Source: Progne subis subis | Taxonomy: Eukaryota; Chordata; Aves; Passeriformes; Hirundinidae | Direction of reading: 5' to 3' | Assembly (NCBI GenBank): GCA_022316685.1 | Contig: JAKJHU010000014.1 | Location: 7,001,001 to 7,065,000 of the forward strand | Length of the DNA: 64,000 nucleotides | Shown here: positions 24,540 through 35,499 of the stretch, one piece after another | Layout: every line of letters begins with the position of its first letter | How positions within the stretch are numbered: position 1 is the first letter of the stretch | Made by a program: the position numbers and the translations under genes | The notes under the pieces: generated by a model | Database searches by the model: none | Seen by the model: only the letters and a program-made list of their open reading frames with translations | What the model was told of the DNA's origin: nothing

Positions 24540-24980
24540 AATAGTACTGGAGCATGGCCAGATACGCTTGAAATGAAATGGTACAAAATACTACATTTTT
24601 ATCATAAAGGCTTAAAAGCAGCATTTACAATTGGGGGACACAGTCTGCACTTTGCATTCTGGTAGGTTTTTTGTTTTGATCTCATTGTAGTAGTAGATAA
24701 ATAAAATTAATTAAGCAAGCGTAATTACCGGTTAAATTTTACAAAATCACGAAGAAATGGAAGGCCTAATTCAAAGTGGCGGTAATGGTGTAAATAATTA
24801 AGTCAAATTGTTTTCATTTTCATGCTGCATATTGTTTCCTTCAGCATGTAATGGTACAAGGCAAAGTGTGTGCGGTGCTCGAACTAGACAAATAATAGAT
24901 AAATTTATTCATAAATACTTTGTGGATTGTAATTAGGAGTTCACTGCTGCAGCGTCTATAGCACCAGTCTATTTTTCCCT
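24540..24980. promoter_or_regulatory. candidate conserved non-coding element
   Basis: Strongly AT-rich, non-repetitive sequence dense with developmental-type sites: AATTAATTAAGC, GCGTAATTACCGGTTAAA (homeodomain next to a grainyhead-like half), GGTGTAAATAATTAAG, CATAAATACTTTG and GATTGTAATTAG. No open frame of note. Typical of an enhancer near a developmental gene; conservation untested. Confidence 0.33.
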
Positions 24981-26219
24981 TCAGTTTCTGTAAATATTTG
25001 CCTGGGTAAATCTGTGCTTTGAAGAATGTAGAGAGAAGGAGAACGCACCACAAAAAAGCGTTGCAAAATCATCTTTGCTTCTTGGTTTGAGTGGCATCCA
25101 GAGTCCCAGCAGCATGCAAGGCCTGTGTGCTCAGCATGGCCCAGGTGGTCCTCTGCCTGCAGCAGGCCTGAGGGAGGCTGGGAGCTGGGTGTGAGATGAG
25201 TTTCCCTTCTCTCACTGCTTGGTGCCCCAAATAGAGCTTTTCCAACCAGGAGATGCAAATTACCTGGCAGATCCTGCCAAAAATCCCACTGCACGTCAGG
25301 GCTCCAGCAGAGATTACCTGGACACGGGGCTGGGACACACGCAGTGATTGTGCAGGGTAAACGCACTCTGGGGGGAGAATGGGATTGTTTCCCTTCAGGG
25401 CTGCTGAACTTTTCCTCAATGAACTCGTTCCAGGGAGAGCTGTGATAATCCAGGATGGATGGAAGCTCAGGAGATACTTTAGGGGTCAGCACTGGCCGTG
25501 GCTCAGCTTTGAACAGTGGGCAGTGACCCTGAAAGGAGCATTTGGGGACAGCCCCTGCGTGAAACCCTCAGCTCGTTCTCAGCATAACACAAATTCATTA
25601 AAACAGCAGTTTGGGAAATTCAGGGATACAGAAGGTGAAACCCACTGGATAAATCTGCCATGCGGCACACTCTCAATGCATTCCCATTGAGTGAAACCAG
25701 GGATTGCACTCTCTAAGGTTTGGGGGACCTTATCCTGACCCAATGCATCCACCTGAGTACTGTGAGTGTTGTTAAGCCATGCAACGAGGAGCAGAAGAGA
25801 CTGTGGCACTGCTTGGAGCTGGCACATGCCAATACCTCGACCACCCGAGCACAGGAGTGCAGCACCAGGCACCTCAAACAAGTCTCTGCTCTGCACAGGG
25901 ACCAAAAAGACTCCTCGGGTTGGCTGGTTCTTTCCACGTTCTTCCAGCTGGAGGGAGAGCTGAAAAATACCGTGGAGCTTTCGGTCACCTCTCGCTGCAG
26001 TGGAGCAGAGCTTCTGCATAGCACTACTGGCCTCTGCTGCCAGCATGGGAGAGGAGGAGAGGAGAGGAGAGAGGCTTCCCACACCTCTGCCTCTCGGGAG
26101 GGCCTCCTCATCCCTGTGTATGAGCTGCAGGAAAACCAATCTTTCATCTTTACCTTATTTTCATGCTTACAAATAAAGGTCAAGGCTCCCGTGCTGTAGC
26201 CAGTGCTGAACGAGCTTTG

Positions 26220-26480
26220 AACAACCAGCCTGAAATGTGATTGTAATTAGTTTCCTTTCAATCTCAGTGTGAACAGTGGTGTTAAAATGCCAGGACTGTA
26301 GCAGTGCATATGATTAACAGGCACACAGAAACGCAGTCTACAGGAAAATATGGATAGGAATGAACAAAATGCAAATGTTGCACTGCTTTAAATTTTATTA
26401 TCCTCCCAGCTCTTCATAAAATACTGTAGACATCGTTTGATTATATTTTTAGTCTAGGGAATTAATTTTTAACTAGGGAA
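26220..26480. promoter_or_regulatory. candidate conserved non-coding element
   Basis: Non-repetitive block with GATTGTAATTAG, CATATGATTAAC, ATGCAAATG (octamer-like), TAAATTTTATTATCC and GGAATTAATTTTTAAC. Inference from motif density only. Confidence 0.25.
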
Positions 26481-28888
26481 CTCAGTTTCTGTCTTATGAT
26501 TACTCTTCTCTGCAATGGCCTGTAGGTCTGAACTAAAAAAAAACAAAAAAACCCCACAGTTTTTATTGCGCTAATGATGCCCAGAACTCAAATTAATCTC
26601 ACTTAACAGTGTGTGCCATGCCATGCAATATGTGCCGGAGCTGCAGGCAACCTGTGCATCTTCTCACACCAGATGATTTCTCCTGGAGACAGGTGTAAAG
26701 CCTGGCCAGGGGTAAGGCCGTGTCCTCCCGGTGTCACTGCCCGGGAGACTCCTTGGAGGCGGCTGATTCTGTGCAAGCAGTGGAGGGGAAGCAATAACAG
26801 AGCCAGTGATATTTCCTGGTCACTCCTCTGATTTCACTTCATTGTCTCAAGGGTAACTCGCAGCAGAGCCCAGGAGAGGAGTTCTGAGCACTGTGCTCTG
26901 GTCACATCCACTCACAGCCCCTGCTCCAGCTCCCGTCTGCACCCAGAGATGGGTGGGAACTGCTCCCAGGGAGGCAGAAATTCCCTCACCCAGCCAAAAA
27001 GGACTTCAGGACTGCTCCTCTGTTTGGAGCAGAAGGAATGGGAAGGAGAGAGAAACAGAAGAAATTACATGGCGACTATTTTGCTTGAGAAACTACCAAG
27101 CTGTATTTTCTACCTGGAAAAAAAAAGTATTTACTCCCCCACCCCCACCAAGTAAATTCACTTTGTCAAAACACAGGTCTTTAAAAAAAAAAAATCAGAA
27201 GAACAGAGCTAGAAGGCGATGGTGAAGGCACAGAGGAGCTAAAACAGAGAAGACTCTTCAGAGGAGGAATGTGGTTTAACACTCTGCAGGTCACTATGTC
27301 TCTCCTACCCTTCAGGCTGACTCGTCCAGCAGCATCCTGACCCAGACATGCAGCAGTGTCTCAACCCTGGCATCATTGTCTGAGCCAAAACAGCACTCCA
27401 ACACCTACCCAAACCTTATTTATTCGCTTCTCCAAACAATTTCAGCTCAAATACCCCTGCTTTAGAACAGCAAGATACCTTGATACAGCTGAGAGAACCC
27501 TTACTCAGAGTTTGTGGTAGCCAACACCTTGAGAGCACAGCTCTGCTCAGTTACCTCATCCCACCAGCCTTGGGCTCTCACTCTCCCACTGAAATCCACT
27601 TCAAATGCAGTGCTGAAAATCCAATTGTTTGCTGTCAAAAAGTTTCCATTCTGTGATGAAAGATGTGACCTTTGTTTTTGGAGTGATTAGTAAACATGAG
27701 GTAAAATGCTGGGAGCACGCCAGTGTTAACTTGATACCGCCACAGGCTCTGTGCATCAAACATTTCTGCTTTATTCTGAACGTCCTGTTAATGAGAAAAA
27801 TATTCAAATCAAAGAAATGTGTTTCCTTCAATTCTCTTCACAGTGTAATGTGGAGCTTCAGAATAGCACGCTCAATTATATCTGTTTTATTCCTAAATTA
27901 GGGGGAAACAAACATCAGAAAAGTATTATTAAGTAAACCTCCTACAATTGTTAAGCAAGATCCAGTATTAATTGCTTAATCACTTTTTTTTTTTTTTTTT
28001 TCCATCAAGCAAGAATTGAATATCACAATTGTCTCAAATGATTCCTTCCACAAAACACTTGGAACACTGAATTCCAAAGTCAGGCAGGTTCCAAAGGCAC
28101 AATGCCTTGGGAGATGGGCAGAAACCTTTCCTTAAAAAACTGCTGGAGAGGCTGGTGTGACCAGGAGCAAGCAGCAGCATTTTTTTAACACTGTTGTGGC
28201 ACTTCATGGGATGTCTGGGAAAGGCTCACCTCCGGGGTGAGCAGCAGGGAAGTGCCAGTGCCCCAGAACCAGCAGCAGGTGGGCGCTCCTCGATGCTCAG
28301 CGGCTCCCCAGGGCGGGCCTGGGCCCTTTGGGCATTGGGTTTGTTTCACCCAGAGCTGGTACTCCCCCTCTGGATAAGGAATTACCATCCCAGCTCCCCT
28401 GGGCTGCTGGGCAAGCCTCCCACCCTGCCATCCCACGCTGCATTCCAGGGAATCTCGCCAAGCCAGGGCTTCCCCTCCCGGGGCTCCGCTGCGTGTCCCT
28501 GTGGGACCGCCAGCCCACGGCTCATAGACACAGCAGCAGCAGATTGCTGAGGCACCATCCCAGCCACCCCCACACCTCCAGGAGAGCCCAGGAGGCTCCT
28601 GAGGCTTCCTGGGAAGAGTGAACAGCACAAACCCAGCGACAGCGGTGGCTCACGGAGCGAGCGTGGCCAGGGGTCCCACCCAGAGGCGTCTGGGGGCATG
28701 CAAAGCAGACCTGCTTCCCAAATTTCCCAAGAGGAATTAATTCCTCAAATACTATACCTGCTTCTAGTGTCAGCTAAGATGGCACATACCAAAGGAAGCA
28801 GACGGTCAGTGTTGTTCCTTTCTTCTTCTTCTTCCTTGCGCAGGCTGAATTTTCCATATTGACTCTGCGTAGGTTGTGTTATCCATGG

Positions 28889-29112
28889 GTTGGATTTCAG
28901 GAAGAGGTTCTTCCCCCAGAGGATGCGGGGCACTGCCCAGGCTCCCCAGGGAATGGGGACGGCCCTGAGGCTGCCAGAGCTCCAGGAGGGTTTGGACAAC
29001 GCTCCTAGGGATGAACAGGGTGGGATTGTTGGGGTGTCTGTGCGGTCTGAGCTGGACTGGGTGATCCTTGTGAGTCCCTGTCAACTCAGGATATTCCATG
29101 ATTCTATAACAG
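28889..29112 (+). mobile_element. CR1 LINE 3' fragment, sense
   Basis: Begins GGATTTCAGGAAGAGGTTCT, then CACTGCCCAGGCTCCCCAGG, GTTTGGACAACGCTCC, GGGTGGGATTGTTGGGG and CTGGGTGATCCTTGTG, and ends ATTCCATGATTCTATAA with the CR1 terminal repeat unit. Its reverse complement matches the fragment at 10,712-10,884. Confidence 0.92.
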
Positions 29113-29741
29113 CCTTTTTCCCTCAGCATCCTTAGGGCAGAGTGCTGAGACCACCAGGCAGGAGGCTGTGGATGGTTCAGCCGTGAAATGAGCCCCTCTA
29201 TTCCCCAGGTGCACCTTCCATTACTGCTGGCATTTACTGCCATTCCCATAAAATGCATCTGGGCAAGGGTGGTGAGCTGCTGCTGAGAGACTGAATGCCT
29301 GAATGAGAAGAGTCTTGAAAATTCACTCTGCAAAGGGTGGGAGGGCAAAGGAACATGGATTTTATGAATTGCTCACACAACACAAACTTTTTTTCTGGCA
29401 TCTACAGGTTTCTTTTCAGAATCCTGCACACTACTGGTTGTCTTGTTCCTCATAAGGAGGAGAAGTTTCAAGTCCACGTGCAAATTTGTTCACACTTCAG
29501 CAGCCAGATTTTCCTGCACTACCTTCACCAGCACCCCTGAAACCTTCTTTAATCCCTGGAATGAGGACCTCTCATCCTAATCTCTGCCAGGACAAATTGT
29601 GCCCAAACACACCACGGTTCTGTAGATGTCCAAGTCCTGCCCTATGGCTTGGAAATTGCCATCTAGGTCAGGACTGATATCTATAAAATCCATCTATGGC
29701 AAGTTCTGCACTGGCTTATTATAAGCTGCCTGGCTTATATT

Positions 29742-29744
<3 letters not shown>
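29113..29744. other. no gene seen
   Basis: Non-repetitive sequence between a CR1 fragment and a long T run. No exon supportable. Confidence 0.5.

Positions 29745-29780
<36 letters not shown>
29745..29780. repeat. poly-T run (36 T), longest in the window
   Basis: Uninterrupted 36-base T run. No adjoining retroposon body or target duplication was recognised. Probably unstable in length. Confidence 0.95.
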
Positions 29781-29781
<1 letters not shown>

Positions 29782-31745
29782 TCTCCATGAACACTCACTT
29801 ATTTCCTAAACCTTTTTTTAAGAAGTATTACCATAAAACAGCTCCTTCAAGAGCAATAACAAAGTCTCCATATTTTCAAGTCCATCAAAAAGACTGTCAC
29901 TGCAAAATAGAGGTATCTTCAGAGATAAGCCTCTTGCTCCCTAAAATAGTCCCTCTCTAAACATAAATACAGAGTCCAAACACCTTCTCATGTAGTTCAT
30001 AATTCCTCTCATATAAAAACTGTTTACAGCAATTCCATCAGCTGTCAGTTGACAGCACTCCTGTACCAAGTATGTGATTAATCCCTCATGTGAAAGTCAC
30101 GAGTTATGTCAAAATAAACGACAACCAGCCCGTCTCACTGCTCACAGCAGGGGAGGAAATGCTGGGAAAGAGGAGCTGGGCACAGCAAAACCACCGGCAG
30201 ACGAGGACCAGGTACAGAACAAGAAAGTTTCAGATTTTCCACTGGATGCTGCTCCTCGGTGAATTCACATCCATCTGTCAGCCTCATTTGGGACCACGCT
30301 CCCTGATTCGAGCTGATGGCAAGGGTCTGAGTCAAATAAGTGAATATTTTTGCTAAATGTTGTCTGTCACATCCTGTTACTCTGCGCTGGGCTCCCCGCC
30401 ATTCGTCCACGATGTGGTGTAACAGAGCAGGATGCAGCAGGGATGATTTCATGTGACATGACAGAGCAACATTGCTGCAGCTTTTGGAATAAACACCTGC
30501 TTTTAGCAGTTATTTCATCTGCTGGAAGTGGTTTCCTAAAACAGATAACCTGGGTCCTGCTACAGTGCACTTTGCTCTTTGTGTGTCTCTAATATCTTCC
30601 ATAATACTTTGGTTATTTTCTTTTATTCCATAAGTCATGTTCCCTTATAGGGTTGGGTTTTCACTCTTTTTTTTTTTTTTTTTTTCCCAACAGAAGTTAA
30701 AAATAAACTTACAAAAATTATGAGGAAAGGAACTACTCTAAACCATGATGGAGACACATGGAAAAAGTTCTTATTATGGAAGGAAAACACTGACTCTATT
30801 ACCAGCAAAGAACATATTTACCCACAGGTGAAAATAATAACAGGAACAAAGTTTAGAAGACTTGTTCTTCCTTCAGAAACTTCAGCAGAATGTTATAAGT
30901 GAAATCTGGGTAAAAATCTTCTCTCCTTGGGGAGATACGGACACAGAAAAGGCAAACATTTAACTGTTGATTTTGTACTCGCAGATGTGGGTTTTATGAA
31001 TGGGAACATTTGCAATTAAAAAAAAAAAAAGAAGACAAGGTTTGGGTGACCCTTTCTAGAATTTTGCTTCATTATCCTTGACCTGACTGACAGAAATATT
31101 AGCAGTGGGGAATAAAACTGCTGGTTTAGTTATTTAAAAACTGAAGTAATTTATTCATCTTGAATAGATTCTCTCCTTCCAAAAATCCTTCCATCTGCAT
31201 GTGAATGCATGAGAGCTAATTAAATTGGCAGCCATGGCTCTGTACTTCTCATTTGGAGGACCTTCATCTCAAGTTAGAAGAGCTTCATCCTGCAGGACCT
31301 CGTCAGAGAAGAGGGATAGGGAATCAAACACAAGTGCAAAGTTAAAAACAGAGATGGATTTCAGAAAAAAAACAAAAACAACAATAAAAACCCCCAAACA
31401 AACAAACAACAACAAAACAAAAACAAAAACAAAAAAAACACCCACAACAAAATAATTAAATTTGGATCACCCCAGTCTTCTCAAAGGGAATAAAGCTGGT
31501 CCCATGAAGCCCCAGAGGTGGTTTCTGCATGCTGGAGGTGGGAGAGGGGTTTGGAATGTCTGTTATGTACCTGGCACTCATGATGGAAAAGCCACAAGGA
31601 TCACTGGTCCCTGTCAGGATTCCACCTGTCCTTCCTACCCCTGGCCAAGGACAAGGAACCACCTTGTCCTCGTGGCAGGCAAGCCTAGAATTACATTTCA
31701 GAGAGAAATCACAAATCTTTGATAGGATAAGTGGAAATGGCCCCA
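29781..31745. other. no gene seen; A/C-rich low complexity at 31,365-31,455
   Basis: T run at 30,668-30,685, A run at 31,018-31,030, and a long AAAAC/CAAA low-complexity tract at about 31,365-31,455. Its AACCCCCAAACAAACAAA core resembles a similar tract at 58,955-58,992. No exon supportable. Confidence 0.5.
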
Positions 31746-31992
31746 GATTGCACCAGAGGTGAGGGGTTGGATACTGGGAAAAGTTTCCTCAGAGAAAGGG
31801 TTGTCCAGCCCCAGCACTGGAGGAATAACCATCCCTGGAAGGCTGGAAGGATTTAAAAGATGTGTATAAGCGGTATTTGGGGACAGGGTTCAGTGGTGGC
31901 TTTGGCAGCACTGAGGGACTGGTTGGACTTCTTGGTGGGTCTTTGCTAACGCAAAAAAAAAATCCGATTCTGTAATTCCATGATTCCGTGAA
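31746..31992 (+). mobile_element. CR1 LINE 3' fragment, sense
   Basis: TTGGATACTGGGAAAAGTTT, AGAAAGGGTTGTCCAG, ACCATCCCTGGAAGG, GATTTAAAAGATGTGTA, GGACAGGGTTCAGTGGTGG and a tail ATTCCATGATTCCGTG. An A run of about 10 interrupts it near 31,953. Confidence 0.9.
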
Positions 31993-32392
31993 ATGCGGGC
32001 TGGGCTTCTGGTCAGCAAGGAGGAGAGGGCCTTGAGCCCTGCAAGGAGGGAGAAGGCAGCTGATTATTGCAGCAAACACGTCCTGTGCTGCTGTGTCACC
32101 TTGTGGTGGCCCTGGGCACCCCGGGGTCCCTCCCTGGGCGCAGGCAGCCTGGCAGGAGCTCGGTGCTCCTCGTCGGAATCAGGAGCGACGCTGGGGTGCA
32201 TTTTCTCCAAAGGCAAAGAACCTTTTGACCTCCAGTCATAATTAAGCACACGGAGGGATTGGGAAAAGCAGATTTTAATTTATAATAGCTCAAGGCCGCC
32301 GTTGCCTCTCTTTATACAGAGGCCCCGAAGAGCTCCCGCGCCATGCGAGCCCTGCGAGCTGGCAATGTATTTTAATGTATTTATTCGATGAT

Positions 32393-32455
32393 GCATTCAT
32401 TCTTTCATTCATTCATCTATTCAGTCATTCATTCAGACACTTGCTCATTCATTCC
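32393..32455. repeat. (ATTC)n microsatellite, imperfect
   Basis: CATT/ATTC units with substitutions (TTTCATTC, ATTCATCTATTC, GCTCATTC). A moderately decayed tetranucleotide repeat. Confidence 0.9.
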
Positions 32456-32599
32456 TGTCCTTTTGCAGGAAGAGAACATAAGCCAGCAGTGGCATACTTC
32501 TTCACTGTCCTGATTTACAGCCACGGCTCTGAGCTGGTATCAATAAATCTCTTTGGCCCTCCTCAATCCAGCATTATCCCTCATTAGTGACTGGGATTT

Positions 32600-33320
32600 A
32601 AAAAAAGGATTAAAAATAATATCAGATTATAGATAGATGGGCAGGTGTGTGTATTGGTTGCAGTGCTTTGATTAAAGTGCTGGGTTGCTGATGGGGTTTT
32701 TTTTCTCTTTTATTGAAGATCTCTCACATTCACGGTTCTCTGGACCTTGCAATTATTTTCACAAACAGTCCTTGATGTTTTATTAACTGGCCCAATAATT
32801 TTTTCTATCAGTGATGGATAAAAAGGTCCCTACTGCCCTCCCAGTGGTTGTTGATGTTGAGAGGAGCTCTGCTGAGCCTGCCTCTCACTCTAATGTCTTT
32901 GCCTGTGTGAGATCTTTTAGTGTTTTCTGGCCCAGGGGAATATTTATTTAAAAATATTTAAAAATAACCTTTCAGAGGCCATCCCAGCTCTGGCTGTGAG
33001 ACTGTGTGGGCTGTGTCTAGAACTGCTTTCCCATCACTGGTCTTCTCAGCCCAAACATGCACATTTTATCAGCCTCTGAGTAGGCCTTAAACATGGGAAT
33101 ATTTTCTCTGAGGAGGAATGAACTGAAGGGGAACTACTCTTCGAGTTGGGATTACTCACCCTCTAATAGCTGCTGGAACAATTTTTCTCCCATATCTCTG
33201 AAATACCCTTAATTAATCTTGCCGACAACTTGCAACATAATTGTGTCCCTAAACTGTTAACCTTGAAAAATATTTGACAGTGTATTACCATCTCAGAAAC
33301 TTGTTATCACAGGAAATAGA
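32600..33320. promoter_or_regulatory. candidate conserved non-coding region
   Basis: AT-rich, repeat-free stretch with TTTGATTAAAGTG, TTTATTAACTGG, TATTTATTTAAAAATATTTAAAA and CCTTAATTAATCTTGCC motifs. No coding evidence. Part of it may be ordinary AT-rich spacer. Confidence 0.22.
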
Positions 33321-33774
33321 GTAAATGCATAAATATCCTGGTTTCTCTCAAAAGTCCCAGAATAATTCTTTGTTGTCAGTTTTTTGGATATGGTTTGTTG
33401 TTTTTTTTTTTCCCTTGGTCCTCTTAGTTTTATTTTTGACCTGGTGGCAGGAGAGAAAGAGGGCACATTATTAGAAACAAACCAACAGCACTTTGGAAGG
33501 AAAAGTGGTTATATATTATGGATAACATCGTGGTTTTCATACAAAGGAGCCGTCCCTCGCATTTCTTTCCCATTTGCATGTCTTGAGGGCACCAGAGGAC
33601 AGAGACACTGGATGGCACCAGCTGCCATCTGCAATCGGGTCACAACTGGTCCCTGGTAAACAGAACAGACAAAAGGACAGAAAAGACAACCCTGCAGTGC
33701 AAGGAGTGCAGAGCCCGAGCTGGCCCATCCACACAGCTGCTGCTCCCCAAACACAAGCAGCTCCAGCTGGAGAG

Positions 33775-33818
33775 GATGAGGATGTCACCCAGGGTGGATG
33801 AGGATGTCACCCAGGGTG
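33775..33818. repeat. perfect 22-bp tandem duplication
   Basis: Two identical adjacent copies of a 22-bp unit starting GATGAGGATGTCACCC. Perfect identity suggests a recent event. Confidence 0.95.
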
Positions 33819-34013
33819 ACACCGTGCTCAGATGCCACCCATCCAATGTTCACCCGGGCTGAGACACCCAGAGCTGTGAAACTCTGCCCTGACACCTGTG
33901 ACCTTATTAAAGCACTCCTGGAGAACAGGGGGAACTTCAATTAAAGTTATTAACATTTCTTCTGTTGGTTACAAGCTGTGCTCTGTTTAACAGCATTCAC
34001 TGTTGGTAACGGT

Positions 34014-34044
34014 GGCATCAGCAGTGATGGGCCTCTCCCAGGCC
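34014..34044. repeat. 31-bp direct repeat, left copy
   Basis: GGCATCAGCAG followed by TGATGGGCCTCTCCCAGGCC. It recurs at 34,496-34,526 with one mismatch (A to T at the seventh base) and brackets the LTR A copy. The last 20 bases are the LTR's own 5' end. Confidence 0.95.
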
Positions 34045-34502
34045 TTCAGTTTTATCTTTCCTGTATTCCACGTTCTGTGCTGCCCAGGTGCAGCTCTGAG
34101 CTCACACTCGGTGTCACTCAGCTCTCTGCACACAGCAGGGACACAAAACAAATCCTGTTCCTGCTGCACACCAAGGACAAAGGTTACAAGTGTTCAGCCC
34201 AAAAGCACAAACAACGGTGGCTGGAGGGAGGAACAAGAAGGATGGGAGCTCACAGCCTGGAGCTGGAATTGGACAGTTAAACCCCAAAATGCAAATGGAC
34301 CAAAACTTATAAAAGCATGAGACCTTGTGACCTTTTGTCCATTTTGTGTCCATTTTGTGACCATTTTGGGTCCACCTTGGGTGCAGCCCTGGCCAGGCTC
34401 TTGTCCTGCCCAAGGTGCACCCTAAAGGCCTTTCAGTAAATCTCTGCTTTATTCTCCAGCTCTGTCCAGTCTCTGTTCCAGCTCAGCCTTCCCAAGGCAT
34501 CT
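34025..34502 (+). mobile_element. solo LTR, family A, sense (about 478 bp)
   Basis: Aligns end to end with the reverse complement of 10,962-11,417. It shares TTCAGTTTTATCTTT, CAGCTCTCTGCACACAGCAG, GGTGGCTGGAGGGAGGAAC, CAGTTAAACCCCAAAATGC, TTTTGGGTCCACC and CTTGTCCTGCCCAAGGT. A poly-A-type signal (AGTAAA, 34,435-34,440) lies near the 3' end, which closes with CCAAGGCATC. Its 5' end carries an extra GGCCTCTCCCAG relative to the other copy. It has GCAG on both sides. No retroviral genes adjoin it. Confidence 0.88.
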
Positions 34503-34526
34503 GCAGTGATGGGCCTCTCCCAGGCC
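34496..34526. repeat. 31-bp direct repeat, right copy
   Basis: Runs from the LTR's last bases (GGCATC) through GCAG into a second copy of the LTR's first 20 bases (TGATGGGCCTCTCCCAGGCC), then leaves the repeat. Offset from the left copy is 482 bp, equal to one LTR plus the 4-bp GCAG. Confidence 0.95.
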
Positions 34527-35295
34527 TGTCTGCTGTTCTTACTACGCTGCCATTTGAAATCATCAGGAAAAAAAATAAAATAATCAGGAGCTTTAAAAAG
34601 CTAAAGCAGACAGGCTGTTTCAGATTATTTCAGTACGTGTGCTCACTGCACCAGCCAAATGTTCCTGTTAAAACCATAGTCTGATTTTCTCCCTGAAAAT
34701 CAGGTTATAAACAAAAAGATTAGACAGAGACCAACCCTGGCAGAGAATTTAGATCCGAGTTCAAATATGAGCTGGAAATGATGGAAACGCTTTGGTTTGA
34801 GGCCTTCTCTATTTTAATAATAGTTCTTTCTAAATATATATACTTTATGTATTTTTCTATCAAGCATTAACTGTGTATCTTGGGAGAAAACAGAAAAGGA
34901 GATCATTGTTTTACAATTCAATTTGGAGGAATCTGAAGGTTGGGATCAGTAGGGAGAGCAAGCACAGCTGCATTTCTTATAATTTTCCCATGAGAATATA
35001 CTAATTTCCACGCTGCTGCTCCCTCATTTTTGGTGTCTGTAGGTATTATTCTCCTTTTTGGATCTAGCAGCCCAGAAACTTGAAAAGAGGGAGTCTGGTT
35101 TTCACTAAAGGAACATTTTCTCACTTAATTCAAGCATCTGTTCAGTTTGTATTTGTTAATCTTCACATAAAATTTAAAAAAAAAATTACGTCTCAATGAT
35201 GTTTTAACAGGTTTGTGACATTGTAATGTGTATTCCCAAAAAAGAAACTCAATCTATATCACATATTTCTAAAACTGTACCTAAAAGGGTCCCAA
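34527..35295. other. no gene seen
   Basis: AT-rich non-repetitive DNA; nothing supportable. Confidence 0.5.
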
Positions 35296-35499
35296 GAGAG
35301 ATTTTGGGCAAGGGCTGGAGGGACAGGGCAAGGGGCAATGGTTTCCTATTGACAGACATTTAAGGGATATTGGGAAGGAATTCCTCCCCATAAGGGTGGG
35401 GAGGCCCTGGAATAGAAATCCCAGAGAAGCTGTGGATGCCCCTGGATCCCTGGAAGTGTCCAAGGCCAGGTTGGAGCATCCTGGCCTTGAAGTGCTGGA
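35296..35499 (+). mobile_element. CR1 LINE fragment, sense, lacking its 3' end
   Basis: GGGCTGGAGGGACAGGGCAAG, TTAAGGGATATTGGGAAGGAATTC, GGTGGGGAGGCCCTGG, AGAAGCTGTGGATGCCCC, CCAAGGCCAGGTTGGAGCATCCTGG. It stops about 60-70 bp before the expected CR1 3' end, so it is truncated on both sides. Confidence 0.88.

Larger units (their letters stand above)
23660..28888. other. no gene seen; mixed composition
   Basis: Contains the enhancer-like candidates above and a more GC-rich patch at 25,080-26,200 and 28,190-28,700 where overlapping frames on both strands stay open for 100-186 codons. These frames share no recognisable domain and conflict with one another, so I do not call genes. A T run lies at 27,985-28,001. 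Confidence 0.5.

Noticed and set aside
25579..26199. Overlapping 186-, 156- and 159-codon frames on both strands
   Set aside because: Mutually conflicting, no recognisable domain, no flanking splice pattern. Considered chance in moderately GC-rich DNA.
28806..29348. 180-codon minus-strand frame
   Set aside because: Antisense of a CR1 3' fragment with unrelated flanks; no domain.
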